DNA from: Bdellovibrionaceae bacterium UBA2316
GTDB lineage: Bacteria; Bdellovibrionota; Bdellovibrionia; Bdellovibrionales; Bdellovibrionaceae
Assembly (NCBI GenBank): GCA_002345205.1
Contig: DDVI01000039.1
Location: 57,352 to 121,351, forward strand
DNA length: 64,000 nucleotides
Reading direction: 5' to 3'
Positions 9,566-19,005 of this stretch are shown one piece after another. The notes beneath the pieces are model-generated. The model was given only the letters and a program-made list of their open reading frames with translations, was not told the DNA's origin and searched no databases. The position numbers and the translations under genes are program-made. The first letter of the stretch is position 1, and the number at the start of each line of letters is the position of its first letter.

Positions 9566-12250
9566 CTATTCGTTAACTTCACCCTTCAAGAAATCAACGG
9601 TTTCATCACCCTTGTTGGTAGACAACGTAGGTTCTGTCCCTTCAATATAGGCTTGCTTTATCACATTTTTTGATACAGCAGAGGCTAGTTTTCCGGTCTC
9701 GGCATCGATGTTCGCAAACACGATTCCACTTGGCACTGGAAACGATGTTTGAGGTAACTTATCGTGAGCCGCTTTCATGTAATCTAACCATAACGGAAGT
9801 GCCGCACGACCTCCGACTTCGCCTTTACCAATGGTTTTTTCTTTATCGTATCCCACCCAAACACCCGTCGCGATTTGCGGCGTGTAACCAACAAACCAAG
9901 CATCGACGTACCCATTAGTCGTTCCCGTTTTACCTGCGACTTCACGCCCTAGCGATCGAGCTCTAGCTGCAGTTCCATTTTCATCTTCAACTACGCCTCG
10001 AAGTAAACTAGTCATTACGTAAGCCGTTTGCGGACGGATTAATTGATTTTCATCATCAAAGAAGAAAAATTCGTCTGGTTTTTTGGTTTTCGCATTTTGC
10101 GTATCTGGCGTTTCCGTTTCCACTACTGCATTGGGATTATTGGGATCTACCGTCGAACCTTGCTTGTGTGATAAATAGTTTTTGCGCCGCTCGCCAAACT
10201 CTTTATCCAAGGTGTCCATTTCATTTTGAAAGCGAATATCTAACGACACATTTTCCATTAACTTTTTATTATTCTGATCATACACAGATTTGATCAGTAA
10301 TGGTTTTATGCGTTTTCCTAAACGACCAAATTGTGAAAATACTTTCGTCATTTCGTATAAAGTTAAAGAGGACGAACCTAGTGCCAAAGTAAAATCATTG
10401 TTTAACGGACTAAATACACCTAATCGTTTTGAATAATCCATCGCCCAAGGAACTCCGACATCTTCGATCAATCGAACTGCCGGAATGTTCAATGATTGAA
10501 CTAAGGCATTTCTAAATGTTAACTGACCGCCAAATGACTTTCCATGATTAGTTGGTTTCCAAACTTTCGTGTCGGCCTGGCCTTCTTGATCCTTGATCGA
10601 TTCTTCGTACACAAGCGGCGCATCCATTAGCTCCGATGACGGATCGTAATTTTTATCTAATGCTGAGGCGTACACGATGGCTTTAAATGCGGAGCCAGTT
10701 TGACGAACCGCTTGAACGGTACGGTTAAATTCATTTTTATTTCTGATGAACTGGTATCCACCTACCATTGCTAAAATTTCTTGCGTATCTTGATCAAAGG
10801 AAATCAACGCGCCTTCAACTTCTGGTTCTTGATCTAATTCAACGGTGATATAAGATGTAAAATCCATCGGTTTTTTCAATCTAGAAATCAATACATTTTC
10901 GTTAGTCAGTTTTACCAGAACAACATCACCCTTCTTTAAAGCTTCAGAGGGTTTATTAATTTGTGCTTGGTCAGATTTTTTATCTGGATCTGGCTTACGT
11001 GCCCACTTCATGGTGTCCATATCGATTACACCTTTAACTTCAGGCAAATCAACAAACGTTAAGCCATCAGCATCATTTACTTCAGTGACAACCGCGCGGT
11101 AACTTTTTGTCAGACTCAAGTAAGATGGAATCTTGGTGTTCTTGCCTTGCTTCTTAGCCAAAATTTCATCGAAGTTACCGTCTACGTTGATTGTTCTTTC
11201 TGGCGTCGTTTCCAGAATTAATTCTTTCTTTTGCTTTTCTAAAAAGGCCGTAATCTGTGCAGGGTCTTGAAGGTTGTCTAGAGGACCACGGAAACCTTGA
11301 CGCTTATCCAAAGATTTTAAACCGGCACGCACAGATTCCTGCGCTGCAATTTGTTTTTCTAAATCTAATGACGTGTAAATCTTGATACCTTGATCTAGCA
11401 CGGTTTCTTCGCCCAATTGCTGGAATAAAATCTGACGAATCGTTTCTTGATAATAAGGCGCGAAGTCTTCAAAATCGTCGCGAACGTATACTTTTACTGC
11501 TTGATTAACCGCTTTTTCAGCCTCTTCATGAGTGATAAATCCCACCGTTGCCATACGACCTAAAACATAGCGCTGCCGCTCTTTGGCCTTTTGGGGATTA
11601 AGTACTGGTGAATAGCGACTTGGCGCCTGGGGCAATCCCGCTAGAATGGCGGACTCTGCCACCGTCAATTCACTTACTGTTTTTTTGAAATACGTTTGTG
11701 ACGCATTCTCAATCCCGTAACAACCGTGGCCAAAATTAATTTGGTTTAAATACAAATACAGAATCTCTTCTTTCTTTAAATTATCTTCTAATTGGTACGC
11801 CAAGAAGGCTTCGCGAATTTTACGATCAAATGTTTTTTCCCTAGATAAGAAAAAAGTCTTAGCTACCTGCTGCGTAATCGTTGAACCACCCTGAACGTTA
11901 CGGCCAGCGCGCATATTAGCCAGCATCGCACGCATGATGGCTAGATAATTAATTCCCGAGTGCGAGAAAAATTGATCGTCTTCAGCGGCAAGGAATGCTT
12001 GAATTGTTTTTTCTGGAATTCGCTCATACGGTACCAGCGTGCGACGTTCACGAAAAAATTCGCCAATTTTTTTATTCTTGCGATCATACACAGGGCTAAC
12101 AAGCAGTGGTTTGTAGTCTTTAATTTGTAATATTTGAGGAAGCGAAGATTTGATCGAGGCTAGCCAAATAATCATACCGATTAAAACTATAAAACAAGCA
12201 GCACCGACAAGAATCAGGATGCGTTTACGCGTGGTCAAATTCAAGGTCAC
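9566..12250 (-). CDS. mrcA: Bifunctional penicillin-binding protein 1A
   Basis: Class A PBP that polymerises and cross-links peptidoglycan. An N-terminal transmembrane anchor (about 10-30) precedes a GT51 domain (AEDDQFFSHSGINY, GGSTITQQVAKTFF, IREAFLAYQL, LYLNQINFG), an OB-like linker region, and a transpeptidase domain with SxxK as TGSAFKA, SxN as SLN and KTG as AGKTGTTNGYVDAWFVG. At 894 residues it is somewhat longer than many PBP1A proteins because of an inserted region between the SxN and KTG motifs (about 640-720, Asn/Thr/Glu-rich). This is the second GT51 enzyme in the window. Confidence 0.93.
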   Translation of the reverse strand: MTLNLTTRKRILILVGAACFIVLIGMIIWLASIKSSLPQILQIKDYKPLLVSPVYDRKNKKIGEFFRERRTLVPYERIPEKTIQAFLAAEDDQFFSHSGINYLAIMRAMLANMRAGRNVQGGSTITQQVAKTFFLSREKTFDRKIREAFLAYQLEDNLKKEEILYLYLNQINFGHGCYGIENASQTYFKKTVSELTVAESAILAGLPQAPSRYSPVLNPQKAKERQRYVLGRMATVGFITHEEAEKAVNQAVKVYVRDDFEDFAPYYQETIRQILFQQLGEETVLDQGIKIYTSLDLEKQIAAQESVRAGLKSLDKRQGFRGPLDNLQDPAQITAFLEKQKKELILETTPERTINVDGNFDEILAKKQGKNTKIPSYLSLTKSYRAVVTEVNDADGLTFVDLPEVKGVIDMDTMKWARKPDPDKKSDQAQINKPSEALKKGDVVLVKLTNENVLISRLKKPMDFTSYITVELDQEPEVEGALISFDQDTQEILAMVGGYQFIRNKNEFNRTVQAVRQTGSAFKAIVYASALDKNYDPSSELMDAPLVYEESIKDQEGQADTKVWKPTNHGKSFGGQLTFRNALVQSLNIPAVRLIEDVGVPWAMDYSKRLGVFSPLNNDFTLALGSSSLTLYEMTKVFSQFGRLGKRIKPLLIKSVYDQNNKKLMENVSLDIRFQNEMDTLDKEFGERRKNYLSHKQGSTVDPNNPNAVVETETPDTQNAKTKKPDEFFFFDDENQLIRPQTAYVMTSLLRGVVEDENGTAARARSLGREVAGKTGTTNGYVDAWFVGYTPQIATGVWVGYDKEKTIGKGEVGGRAALPLWLDYMKAAHDKLPQTSFPVPSGIVFANIDAETGKLASAVSKNVIKQAYIEGTEPTLSTNKGDETVDFLKGEVNE

Positions 12251-12377
12251 AGTAGTACTCCAGAGGGATTTTTCCCAAATAAAAAGATACTACTAGTATG
12301 GCAAATTTTAGATGAAGAGAGTAGGTTTCCCGCCCTGGTCCAGGGACCAAGGTAGGGTATAAAATATTATGAACAGA

Positions 12378-14021
12378 TTACTTTTTAGCGCCGGCTTTCT
12401 TATCGTCTTTTGGATCTTGCTTAGGCTTCTTTTCTGCCGGCTTGCTGTAGTCGGTATAGGTATATCGGCAAACATTTGCGCCGGAGCCAATGTAGGCCTG
12501 CGGTTTACAGCAATTGCTTTGAAATGCTGTTAACAACTCGCTGTAAGATTCACCGCATTGATTTAACATATCAGCCATCGTTTTGTCGTCGGCTTGTTTT
12601 GAGGGGCGACGTCCACTATACATACTTAATTTCATCGCAAGAACCGCTAACTGCTGCTGATATTTTTTAGTTTCAGAATTCAAACGTTCAAGTTTTGATT
12701 TAAGAAGAGTTTGCTCATTCGCTTTATCGGTTTGAATACGCTGATATTCTGCCGCTAACTTTTTTGCTTCATTCGCTGCATTTTTTTCGATGTTCTGCAT
12801 TTGATATATAATTTCCTGATCAGCAATACGCTTCTGCTCATTTATTTGCCCAAGTTGTGTATCCATCGAAGTCAGCTTCGCTTTAATCGCAGAAAGCTCG
12901 CTAATAAATGTGCTTTCAACTCGTTTTTGTTTTAGAGATTCTGTTTTTATACACGCATCATAGCGTTTTTGAATGTTCACCGCTAAAACTTTACCTTGCG
13001 CGAATGCACCGGCAAAAGACGCCTGTACCGATTGAGTCGGTTTTGCATTGGCTGTGTTTTGTTTTGTAGGATCGCCGCCAGTCGCGACGATTGAACAGCG
13101 GTCATGAATTGCAAAATCTGAATTTTCTGCCAATGCCACAGCCTTTGCTGAAACCATATCATTATATTTTCGTCTTAACTCGCCCATTTGATCAACGATC
13201 GAATTGTAATTGGAATCAGCCTGCATCTTTGCTTTAAGTTTTTCATTATCAAGCTTATGCATGGCATCTTCTTTTTCGGCAGGCATATCGTTTAATCGGT
13301 CCGCAATTTTTCCTTCCGCTTCGGCCCAAGCTTTTAGTTTTTCAGAATACTCTGTTTGTGCGTCTTCCGCTTCTTTCATATTATCTTTAACTTTTTCTTC
13401 TAAATCTTTCTTTTGTTCTTCAAGTTTGTCTTCTTGAGCTTTAAAATCATCCTTAGAAAGCGTGCAGTCTGGACGATCATTCATCGCGGAATATAAGCCA
13501 AGCAATGTATCGGCCCCACTCACCATGCCTAACATAGGTGTAGCCATTTGCATTTCTTCACTGCCCATGAAACCGCCGCCTTCTGACACTATTTTTGAAC
13601 ATGAACGCGCCTGCTTCGCAGACACTTTTGAACATTCTTTGTAAATATCTTTGTCGTCTTCATAAAGCGCCTCACATCGTTCTTTACGGCGTGATTCCGT
13701 TTTAAATACTGATTCTAGGTCATCAATCGCTTGCTCCGCGCTGGCGCGACATTCAGTATCTTTAGCGCCACAAGATTTACGGCCCTTCTCAATTTCTCGG
13801 ATGGCCATTTTTGCACAGGCCGCCCGTGCCCCGGTATCGGCAGTAGACGTCACAACCCCGTTTCCTGCAGAACTAGGAGTCGTTTGATTACAATCTTTAA
13901 GAGCTTTACTTGCAATTGCTTCAAAGTCGGTGTCTGCATAACTAAAAATACTAAAACAAAGTGAGCAGAGAAACCCAACCGATAAAAAAAGCGATTTAGA
14001 ATTATATTTGATTTTATTCAA
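12378..14021 (-). CDS. Secreted coiled-coil protein, function unknown
   Basis: About 547 residues from the TTG at 14021. That start is chosen because an AGGGGAA ribosome site lies 5 bases upstream (14027-14033) and the protein then begins with a clean signal peptide (KSLFLSVGFLCSLCFSIFSYA). An ATG farther upstream (14054) would put extra polar residues before the signal. The mature protein has a Cys-rich N-terminal part, long heptad-like Lys/Glu coiled coils (about 195-290 and 370-470) and a C-terminus with a CC pair and a Lys/Pro-rich tail. I do not recognise the family. It is divergent from the next secreted protein. Confidence 0.75.
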   Translation of the reverse strand: MNKIKYNSKSLFLSVGFLCSLCFSIFSYADTDFEAIASKALKDCNQTTPSSAGNGVVTSTADTGARAACAKMAIREIEKGRKSCGAKDTECRASAEQAIDDLESVFKTESRRKERCEALYEDDKDIYKECSKVSAKQARSCSKIVSEGGGFMGSEEMQMATPMLGMVSGADTLLGLYSAMNDRPDCTLSKDDFKAQEDKLEEQKKDLEEKVKDNMKEAEDAQTEYSEKLKAWAEAEGKIADRLNDMPAEKEDAMHKLDNEKLKAKMQADSNYNSIVDQMGELRRKYNDMVSAKAVALAENSDFAIHDRCSIVATGGDPTKQNTANAKPTQSVQASFAGAFAQGKVLAVNIQKRYDACIKTESLKQKRVESTFISELSAIKAKLTSMDTQLGQINEQKRIADQEIIYQMQNIEKNAANEAKKLAAEYQRIQTDKANEQTLLKSKLERLNSETKKYQQQLAVLAMKLSMYSGRRPSKQADDKTMADMLNQCGESYSELLTAFQSNCCKPQAYIGSGANVCRYTYTDYSKPAEKKPKQDPKDDKKAGAKK

Positions 14022-14252
14022 TGTGTTTCCCCTGATAGATGTCATGTAGAGCAATAAGTGCTCCGCCTCTATTCACTTTAAACGACGTTTTACGCCGAGT
14101 TTAGTCTAGATTTTTTACGTTTCGATCTGAGACATGAGTAAATTCATGTGCGTTTTTGAATATCTATGCAAGAAAGTCGACGTTTTAGACATTGATCCAG
14201 CTGTCTACTAGTTTGACTGGTCTATTTTTAAGCCTGCCTTGAACAAAAAATT

Positions 14253-14278
14253 TAAAAGCCTGCATAGAAGACCGATAA
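14253..14278 (+). promoter_or_regulatory. Candidate sigma28 (FliA)-type promoter
   Basis: TAAAAGCC (14253-14260), a 10-base spacer and ACCGATAA (14271-14278) resemble the FliA consensus TAAAGTTT-N11-GCCGATAA, with a spacer one base short. Transcription would start near 14285, so the gene that follows should begin at ATG 14305 or 14308 rather than at the TTG at 14239. Motif match only. Confidence 0.4.
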
Positions 14279-14304
14279 TTATTTATAGAAACAACATACT
14301 CCAA

Positions 14305-16641
14305 ATGATGATTCAGTTTAAGGTGACCTTATTTACAGTACTCGTTCTGTTTTCCATAGTTCAGGCGAAGCCCATCGCCCAGCAATTGTATGAAGAAAAA
14401 CTTAAAATAACTTGTAATGACTCGTCTGCAGCCGAAATAAATATTCTTTCTAGGTGTACAGCAACGCCTCCCCGAACTCTCCAAGCGTTAGATCAGCTAT
14501 CTGAACAATTAATATTTGAACCGATCGCAAAATCAGAATTAAACCACTATTCATGTCTTGAGAATTTATTTGGAAAACTGGAAAAGGACCCCAACGCTAA
14601 AAAGGGCGTAATTGCCAATACATGTAGTCATATGGATGAACTAAAATCACTTGCCGAGAGTTCAAGATATTTTAAAGATCTGAAAGAGTCTTATCAAAAA
14701 GCAAACGATCCAATGATTCGAGTAGTTTCCAAAACTGATTTACAAAAACGAGATGCTATTGTTGCCGAAGTTAATCCATTAATTGCGGCTATAGAAGAAC
14801 GAATATCTTCACTTCGAAGCAGCGACTTACTTCTAAGCTCCGATGAAATTTACAATAAAGTTTATTCGAAATTAGAGTCAGGATTTTTTACTGATGGCAA
14901 ATCCGCTAGTGACGTTTGTTCTTACCTGTACCAAAACACGGACTCTTTCTTAGCTGAAGACCGCGAGGCTAATAGAAAATCTAAAGAGTTTTTAGAAAGT
15001 GTTTTTCCTAACGGGGAATGGCTTTCTAACAGCGATCTGAAAGAAGCATTGTGGAATTCTGCAAGTCGAACGTACGTAGTCGAAAGCATTGAAAGGACGT
15101 CTGAACTTGGTTCGTCTGCTTTGTGTCGGATGGACGCCCGCTATGGAGCAGGTGCCGAAATTCGTGATCGAATGTCCCTTATTGCAAAACTTGGTTTAGG
15201 ATTTGGAATCGCCGGCGTCAGCCGTTTAATAGGAACAGCTGCATTTACAAAACGGTCGCATACGCTAACTATGGCCGCTAGAGCCACTGTCATGGCCGAG
15301 GTTGGCCTCAGTGTTTCGCTGGGACTTCGCGATGCAATAAGAAACTGCGAAGCTAAAGTCGGAACCGTAAGCGCTCGCAAACTATGTTCACAAGATAAAG
15401 ATGCACCCCTTGACGGAATTCTAAATAGACAAACTGCCCTTAGTAACTGCATTCAACAGTCAGGCGTACTCGCTTTTCAAACAGCGTTGGGTGGCTTTTC
15501 CATTGCCAGTTCATTTAAAAACTTAGGAACCACTGAACAAATCATAGAAGCGCAGAATAAATTAGCGCGGATCTATCCGCGAACAACTAATGTAGACAAC
15601 ACACTCGTTATATCTGAAAAAATCGCCAAAGGCGCACTCTCAAATGCAGTATTCAAAAAAATTCACATTACAGGCGGCGGACAAATTGATCGAGTCAAAA
15701 TGGATGCGGCCATTCGTGCAGCAGAAGTCGCACATACTACAAAAATGCGGGTCAATGTGGCAGCCGTGATTAAAACGTACCCATTAGATGACTCACGGAA
15801 AAAACTTTTGCAAGAGGCGCTTGATAAATTGACAAATATGGGCGGAACAGGGCCAGAGGTGGCTGCTAAAAACCTAGAGCGCTTTACTCGAGAAATTACT
15901 GTAAATAATCGACCTGCGGCCCAAATGGTTGATAATTTTTTAAAATCTAATTTCGCTAAACTCGAAGCCGAGGTAGCCAGAACTACATCGATTAAAATTA
16001 AAACTCAAAAACTTCCCACCACTCACGAAACTATTTACCAAAGCTTAAACGTCCGTCCTGGAGCCTCGATGGCTGAGATTGAAAAGCATTTTGATACCAT
16101 TGCGCGAAAAGCAAGTGCTCCTAAAAATACTGGTGATGTGCACGAAGTAGACACCGCATTTTCATCAGGCGGGATCGCAACTCGCCATATTCATGTCGCG
16201 AAAAATGGCCATATAGATGTTCCGGGAGAAAGTGGAGAAAAGGTTTTCGCTGTTGGCCATGTCGGCGCCATTAATTTTATGGGTAAACGCTCTAATGAGG
16301 GGGGCGAGCGATTCTATGCTCTTATCTATCCTAAAGGGTTTGTGAGAAACTATGGTGCGGATTTAAAAGAAGCAAATCACGTCACAACTGGGACCGCGAC
16401 CGGTGAAAAGTTTAAAAAAATTGCAGAAGAAAAAGGAAAAGTTTTTGTTGTCAGAAAAGAGTCAACAAATTCAACAACGGGTGGCCAGGTTCACCTCCAT
16501 ACTAGCGATGAATTTAAATATTTGAACATAGATGGCGAAGTTATCTCGCAAATTGGTTGGATGCAGAAAAACGCAATCGGTGTCGTTGAGTTTGACCATT
16601 CTGGCAGAGTGCTTATGGTCCGCTCACTTTCTTCTAAATAA
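14305..16641 (+). CDS. Large secreted protein, function unknown
   Basis: About 778 residues. The start is taken at ATG 14305 (or 14308) because a signal peptide begins there (IQFKVTLFTVLVLFSIVQA, then KPIAQQ). The longer open frame from TTG 14239 would place about 22 basic and polar residues before it and overlap the candidate promoter. The N-terminal third is helical with scattered Cys. The middle (about 305-430) has Gly/Ala-rich hydrophobic stretches that could be buried or membrane-active helices. The C-terminal part (about 590-777) looks like a separate alpha/beta domain rich in His and Gly. No family is recognised. The TTG-to-14305 stretch is probably 5' region. Confidence 0.7.
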   Translation: MMIQFKVTLFTVLVLFSIVQAKPIAQQLYEEKLKITCNDSSAAEINILSRCTATPPRTLQALDQLSEQLIFEPIAKSELNHYSCLENLFGKLEKDPNAKKGVIANTCSHMDELKSLAESSRYFKDLKESYQKANDPMIRVVSKTDLQKRDAIVAEVNPLIAAIEERISSLRSSDLLLSSDEIYNKVYSKLESGFFTDGKSASDVCSYLYQNTDSFLAEDREANRKSKEFLESVFPNGEWLSNSDLKEALWNSASRTYVVESIERTSELGSSALCRMDARYGAGAEIRDRMSLIAKLGLGFGIAGVSRLIGTAAFTKRSHTLTMAARATVMAEVGLSVSLGLRDAIRNCEAKVGTVSARKLCSQDKDAPLDGILNRQTALSNCIQQSGVLAFQTALGGFSIASSFKNLGTTEQIIEAQNKLARIYPRTTNVDNTLVISEKIAKGALSNAVFKKIHITGGGQIDRVKMDAAIRAAEVAHTTKMRVNVAAVIKTYPLDDSRKKLLQEALDKLTNMGGTGPEVAAKNLERFTREITVNNRPAAQMVDNFLKSNFAKLEAEVARTTSIKIKTQKLPTTHETIYQSLNVRPGASMAEIEKHFDTIARKASAPKNTGDVHEVDTAFSSGGIATRHIHVAKNGHIDVPGESGEKVFAVGHVGAINFMGKRSNEGGERFYALIYPKGFVRNYGADLKEANHVTTGTATGEKFKKIAEEKGKVFVVRKESTNSTTGGQVHLHTSDEFKYLNIDGEVISQIGWMQKNAIGVVEFDHSGRVLMVRSLSSK

Positions 16642-16692
16642 TCTGATAAGGGCTATTGCCCCGATTCCAATTTTCCATTACAGTGATGTCGC

Positions 16693-16950
16693 ATGCAAAA
16701 GGGATTTAATTCAGACATTGTAGTAAAGGGAACCAGCTTTCATATCCAAACCGAAGATTGGGGTGAAAAAAATCCTTTTATCGTCACGCGTGTTTTCGCC
16801 GGCGGCGCTGTCAAAGCGACGATTAAAACTCCGTATGCGAATTTAATGAATGAATTTGCAGCCCGTAGTGAAATGGCGATCAAAAATGCTCTTCGTCGCC
16901 AACATGCGGACACTATTGATAACTTAGTGTCCGGAAAAATTCAGATATAG
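16693..16950 (+). CDS. Small conserved protein (FNSDI...QTEDWG family)
   Basis: 85 residues, predicted cytoplasmic. The pattern FNSDIVVKGTSFHIQTEDWG...NPFIVTRVFAGGAVKATIKTPY recalls short, uncharacterised proteins that I associate with deltaproteobacterial and Bdellovibrio genomes (FN-DI-V-G---H-QTED-G---P-I---F--G). No function is known to me. It begins about 50 bases after the large secreted protein and could be cotranscribed with it. A small GGGC-TATT-GCCC hairpin lies between them. It ends 3 bases from the convergent small secreted gene. Confidence 0.75.
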   Translation: MQKGFNSDIVVKGTSFHIQTEDWGEKNPFIVTRVFAGGAVKATIKTPYANLMNEFAARSEMAIKNALRRQHADTIDNLVSGKIQI

Positions 16951-16953
16951 AAA

Positions 16954-17310
16954 TTATTTTGTAGCTTTTCCGGCTGTAGCTGGCGTTTTACCAGTAACTT
17001 TGCCAGCAGAACCTTTAACACCGGCGCCTTTAACATTGGCTACAGTGGATTTGTTTGGCATCGGGTGGCACTTACCATTAGCGTCGGTAATTTCACACGG
17101 CTTTTGCTGACCTTGAATATTCTGTATTCCACCGGTTGGGATACCTGTCATTGTCTTTAAATACGAACTACCCGGTTCAACTTTTTGAGCTGTTTTGGAG
17201 TCGTCGACTTTAATTGCCGTTGCGCCTTCGTTATCAGCGGCAACGACTTGCGCCTGTGCGAACAAGTTCATCATTAGTAAAACCATGATTATAGAGATTA
17301 AAAATTTCAT
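16954..17310 (-). CDS. Small secreted protein, Bd0108-like (hit locus)
   Basis: 118 residues with a clear signal peptide (MKFLISIIMVLLMMNLFAQAQ), a Cys pair (PCEITDANGKCHP) and a low-complexity C-terminus of Gly, Lys, Ala and Thr. It is the last gene of the Tad cluster, directly after a secreted YD-repeat protein. In B. bacteriovorus the host-interaction gene bd0108 encodes a small secreted protein at this position next to bd0109 (YD-repeat) and type IVb pilus genes, and mutations in it accompany prey-independent growth. Assignment rests on synteny, size and export signal, not on an alignment. Its C-terminal coding region has 9-bp direct repeats. Confidence 0.65.
   Translation of the reverse strand: MKFLISIIMVLLMMNLFAQAQVVAADNEGATAIKVDDSKTAQKVEPGSSYLKTMTGIPTGGIQNIQGQQKPCEITDANGKCHPMPNKSTVANVKGAGVKGSAGKVTGKTPATAGKATK
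17012..17035 (-). repeat. 9-bp direct repeat, 15-bp period, inside the Bd0108-like gene
   Basis: CCTTTAACA occurs at 17012-17020 and 17027-17035 on the plus strand (TGTTAAAGG in coding sense). It encodes the repeated VKG in VKGAGVKGSAG. Recombination between copies would remove 15 bases in frame. Confidence 0.75.
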
Positions 17311-17322
17311 CCTGAATTGCTC

Positions 17323-18984
17323 CTATAAAAATAATTCTTGGGTGGCTGGGGCGATAATATCTAGAAGGGTATTAAACGTGCTCGCAACCTGCATCGCTAC
17401 GCTTGGACCCTCTTTACTATCGACCTTGTTAATGTCCCCATTTGGCTTATAGCTCACTTTAATAGACCCTAATCCTGGGCGAGATACAACCACTGGCTTA
17501 TTATATTTCTCTTCGTATTCAAGCTTAACGATCTTTTTAGCCTGATCTACTATCTTAGTTATTCTACCACGATTATCGTACGACAATTCAATCTTTTGGC
17601 CATCCGAGTTTTCTGCGAAATTCAGATTACCTTTTGTATCATATTGAAACATTGTAAATTTAGTCGAAACCTTTTTGCCTTTTTCATTCAAGGCTTCAAC
17701 AATGACCTTTGACGGCTTCTTAAGCGCATTATTGTATTCGAATATGAGCTTATTATTAGCAGTGTTCTTAGTTTTTACCAAACCATCTGGAGTGTATTCG
17801 TATGTGAATTTATCACCATTTTTACGAATAGAAGTCGGTCGTCCAAAAGTTTCATGATATGAAATATCTGTTTCGTTATCATTTTCTTTAGATAAAACGC
17901 GTGACAGAACATATTCGCCATTAGCCTTTTGTTTATGCCAGAATTCATAACGGCTGTTTGCAACTGTTTCTTTTCCGCAAACTTTTTTAACTGTCGACCA
18001 GAAATGACCTTTAGGGTCTTTCTTATCTACTTCATAGTTATATGTTTCATTACACTTGTCACGATCAGTAAATCCAATTACCCAATCGTTATTTTGATCA
18101 TACTTAATTTGAATCACGGAATTATCAGTGAAAACTACTTTAGTTAAGTTATGTAAATCATCGTATGTATATTTCGTAGCATATTTTTTAGAATCACGAG
18201 AATAAGACAAGTCATCCGTATTTACGTACTGATATTCTGCCGTCAAACCATTTGGCCCGAAAACCTGCTGAACTTTTTTATTGGCAGAATAATATTTAAA
18301 AGTAAGCTTTCTAGATAAGGTATCCGCGACTTCCTTCAATAAACCGGCTTTATCATATTCTAACTTCAGCATATTGCCGTTTTTGTCGTACATGTGGGTT
18401 AGTTGGCCTTGTGGATTAAATCTCTGTTTTGATCCGTCGGGTAGGGTGCGCTCGTAATACGAAGTTTTGAAGATAATATTTTCGACTTCCTTACCGTTAG
18501 CCATGAATTTAGTGCCATCGACTACTTTGGTTTGCCAGCCATATTGTTTTGCTAGTTCCGCACGGTCATCGTCATATTCAACTAATTCTTCTCTTTTTCG
18601 TTTGTAGAAGTCTTCATTGCGACCTGCTACTTTTTCGGCCTTCATTTTGCTTATTACAAAATCTATAACTTTATCCACTTCTTGCTTACCAACTTCGCGA
18701 GGTGAAAAGACAACCTCGGCACCTGCACCGCACTCGCGCACTTTCAAATTACTTTCCGCTGTGATTTCTAATTTAGTTTCAAAGTTAGTGCACCAGCCGA
18801 ATCCAAAGATTCCGTTGAAAAGAGTACGACTGTTATATGTTCTTTCTAGTTTCAAATCGTAGCCGGTACCATCTAACTCGAAGTCAATCCACGTATTAGA
18901 ATAATTGGCATTTTTCATGTCCACGATGGCGTGAACATTTACGGATGCGAAGCATAGGAAAATGAGCAGGAGAGAGCTTTTCAT
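17323..18984 (-). CDS. Secreted YD-repeat protein, Bd0109-like (hit locus)
   Basis: 553 residues with a signal peptide (KSSLLLIFLCFASVNVHA). The N-terminus (NYSNTWIDFELDGTGYDLKLERTYNSRT...FGFGWCTNFETKL) is the entry module seen in Rhs/YD proteins. It is followed by YD repeats such as YDKNGNMLKLEYDKAG, YDTKGNLNFAENSDG and YDNRGRITKIVDQ. It is far shorter than toxin-delivering Rhs proteins and has no core-cleavage motif or toxin tip. Position between the Tad genes and a small secreted protein matches Bd0109, a secreted YD-repeat protein reported to bind Bd0108. Homology is inferred from architecture and order. Confidence 0.8.
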   Translation of the reverse strand: MKSSLLLIFLCFASVNVHAIVDMKNANYSNTWIDFELDGTGYDLKLERTYNSRTLFNGIFGFGWCTNFETKLEITAESNLKVRECGAGAEVVFSPREVGKQEVDKVIDFVISKMKAEKVAGRNEDFYKRKREELVEYDDDRAELAKQYGWQTKVVDGTKFMANGKEVENIIFKTSYYERTLPDGSKQRFNPQGQLTHMYDKNGNMLKLEYDKAGLLKEVADTLSRKLTFKYYSANKKVQQVFGPNGLTAEYQYVNTDDLSYSRDSKKYATKYTYDDLHNLTKVVFTDNSVIQIKYDQNNDWVIGFTDRDKCNETYNYEVDKKDPKGHFWSTVKKVCGKETVANSRYEFWHKQKANGEYVLSRVLSKENDNETDISYHETFGRPTSIRKNGDKFTYEYTPDGLVKTKNTANNKLIFEYNNALKKPSKVIVEALNEKGKKVSTKFTMFQYDTKGNLNFAENSDGQKIELSYDNRGRITKIVDQAKKIVKLEYEEKYNKPVVVSRPGLGSIKVSYKPNGDINKVDSKEGPSVAMQVASTFNTLLDIIAPATQELFL

Positions 18985-19005
18985 AATCTAAAATTCCTTT
19001 TTTGA

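Noticed and set aside
17323..18984. YD-repeat gene as an Rhs toxin
   Set aside because: Only about 550 residues, no conserved core end and no toxin tip; context matches the hit locus better.
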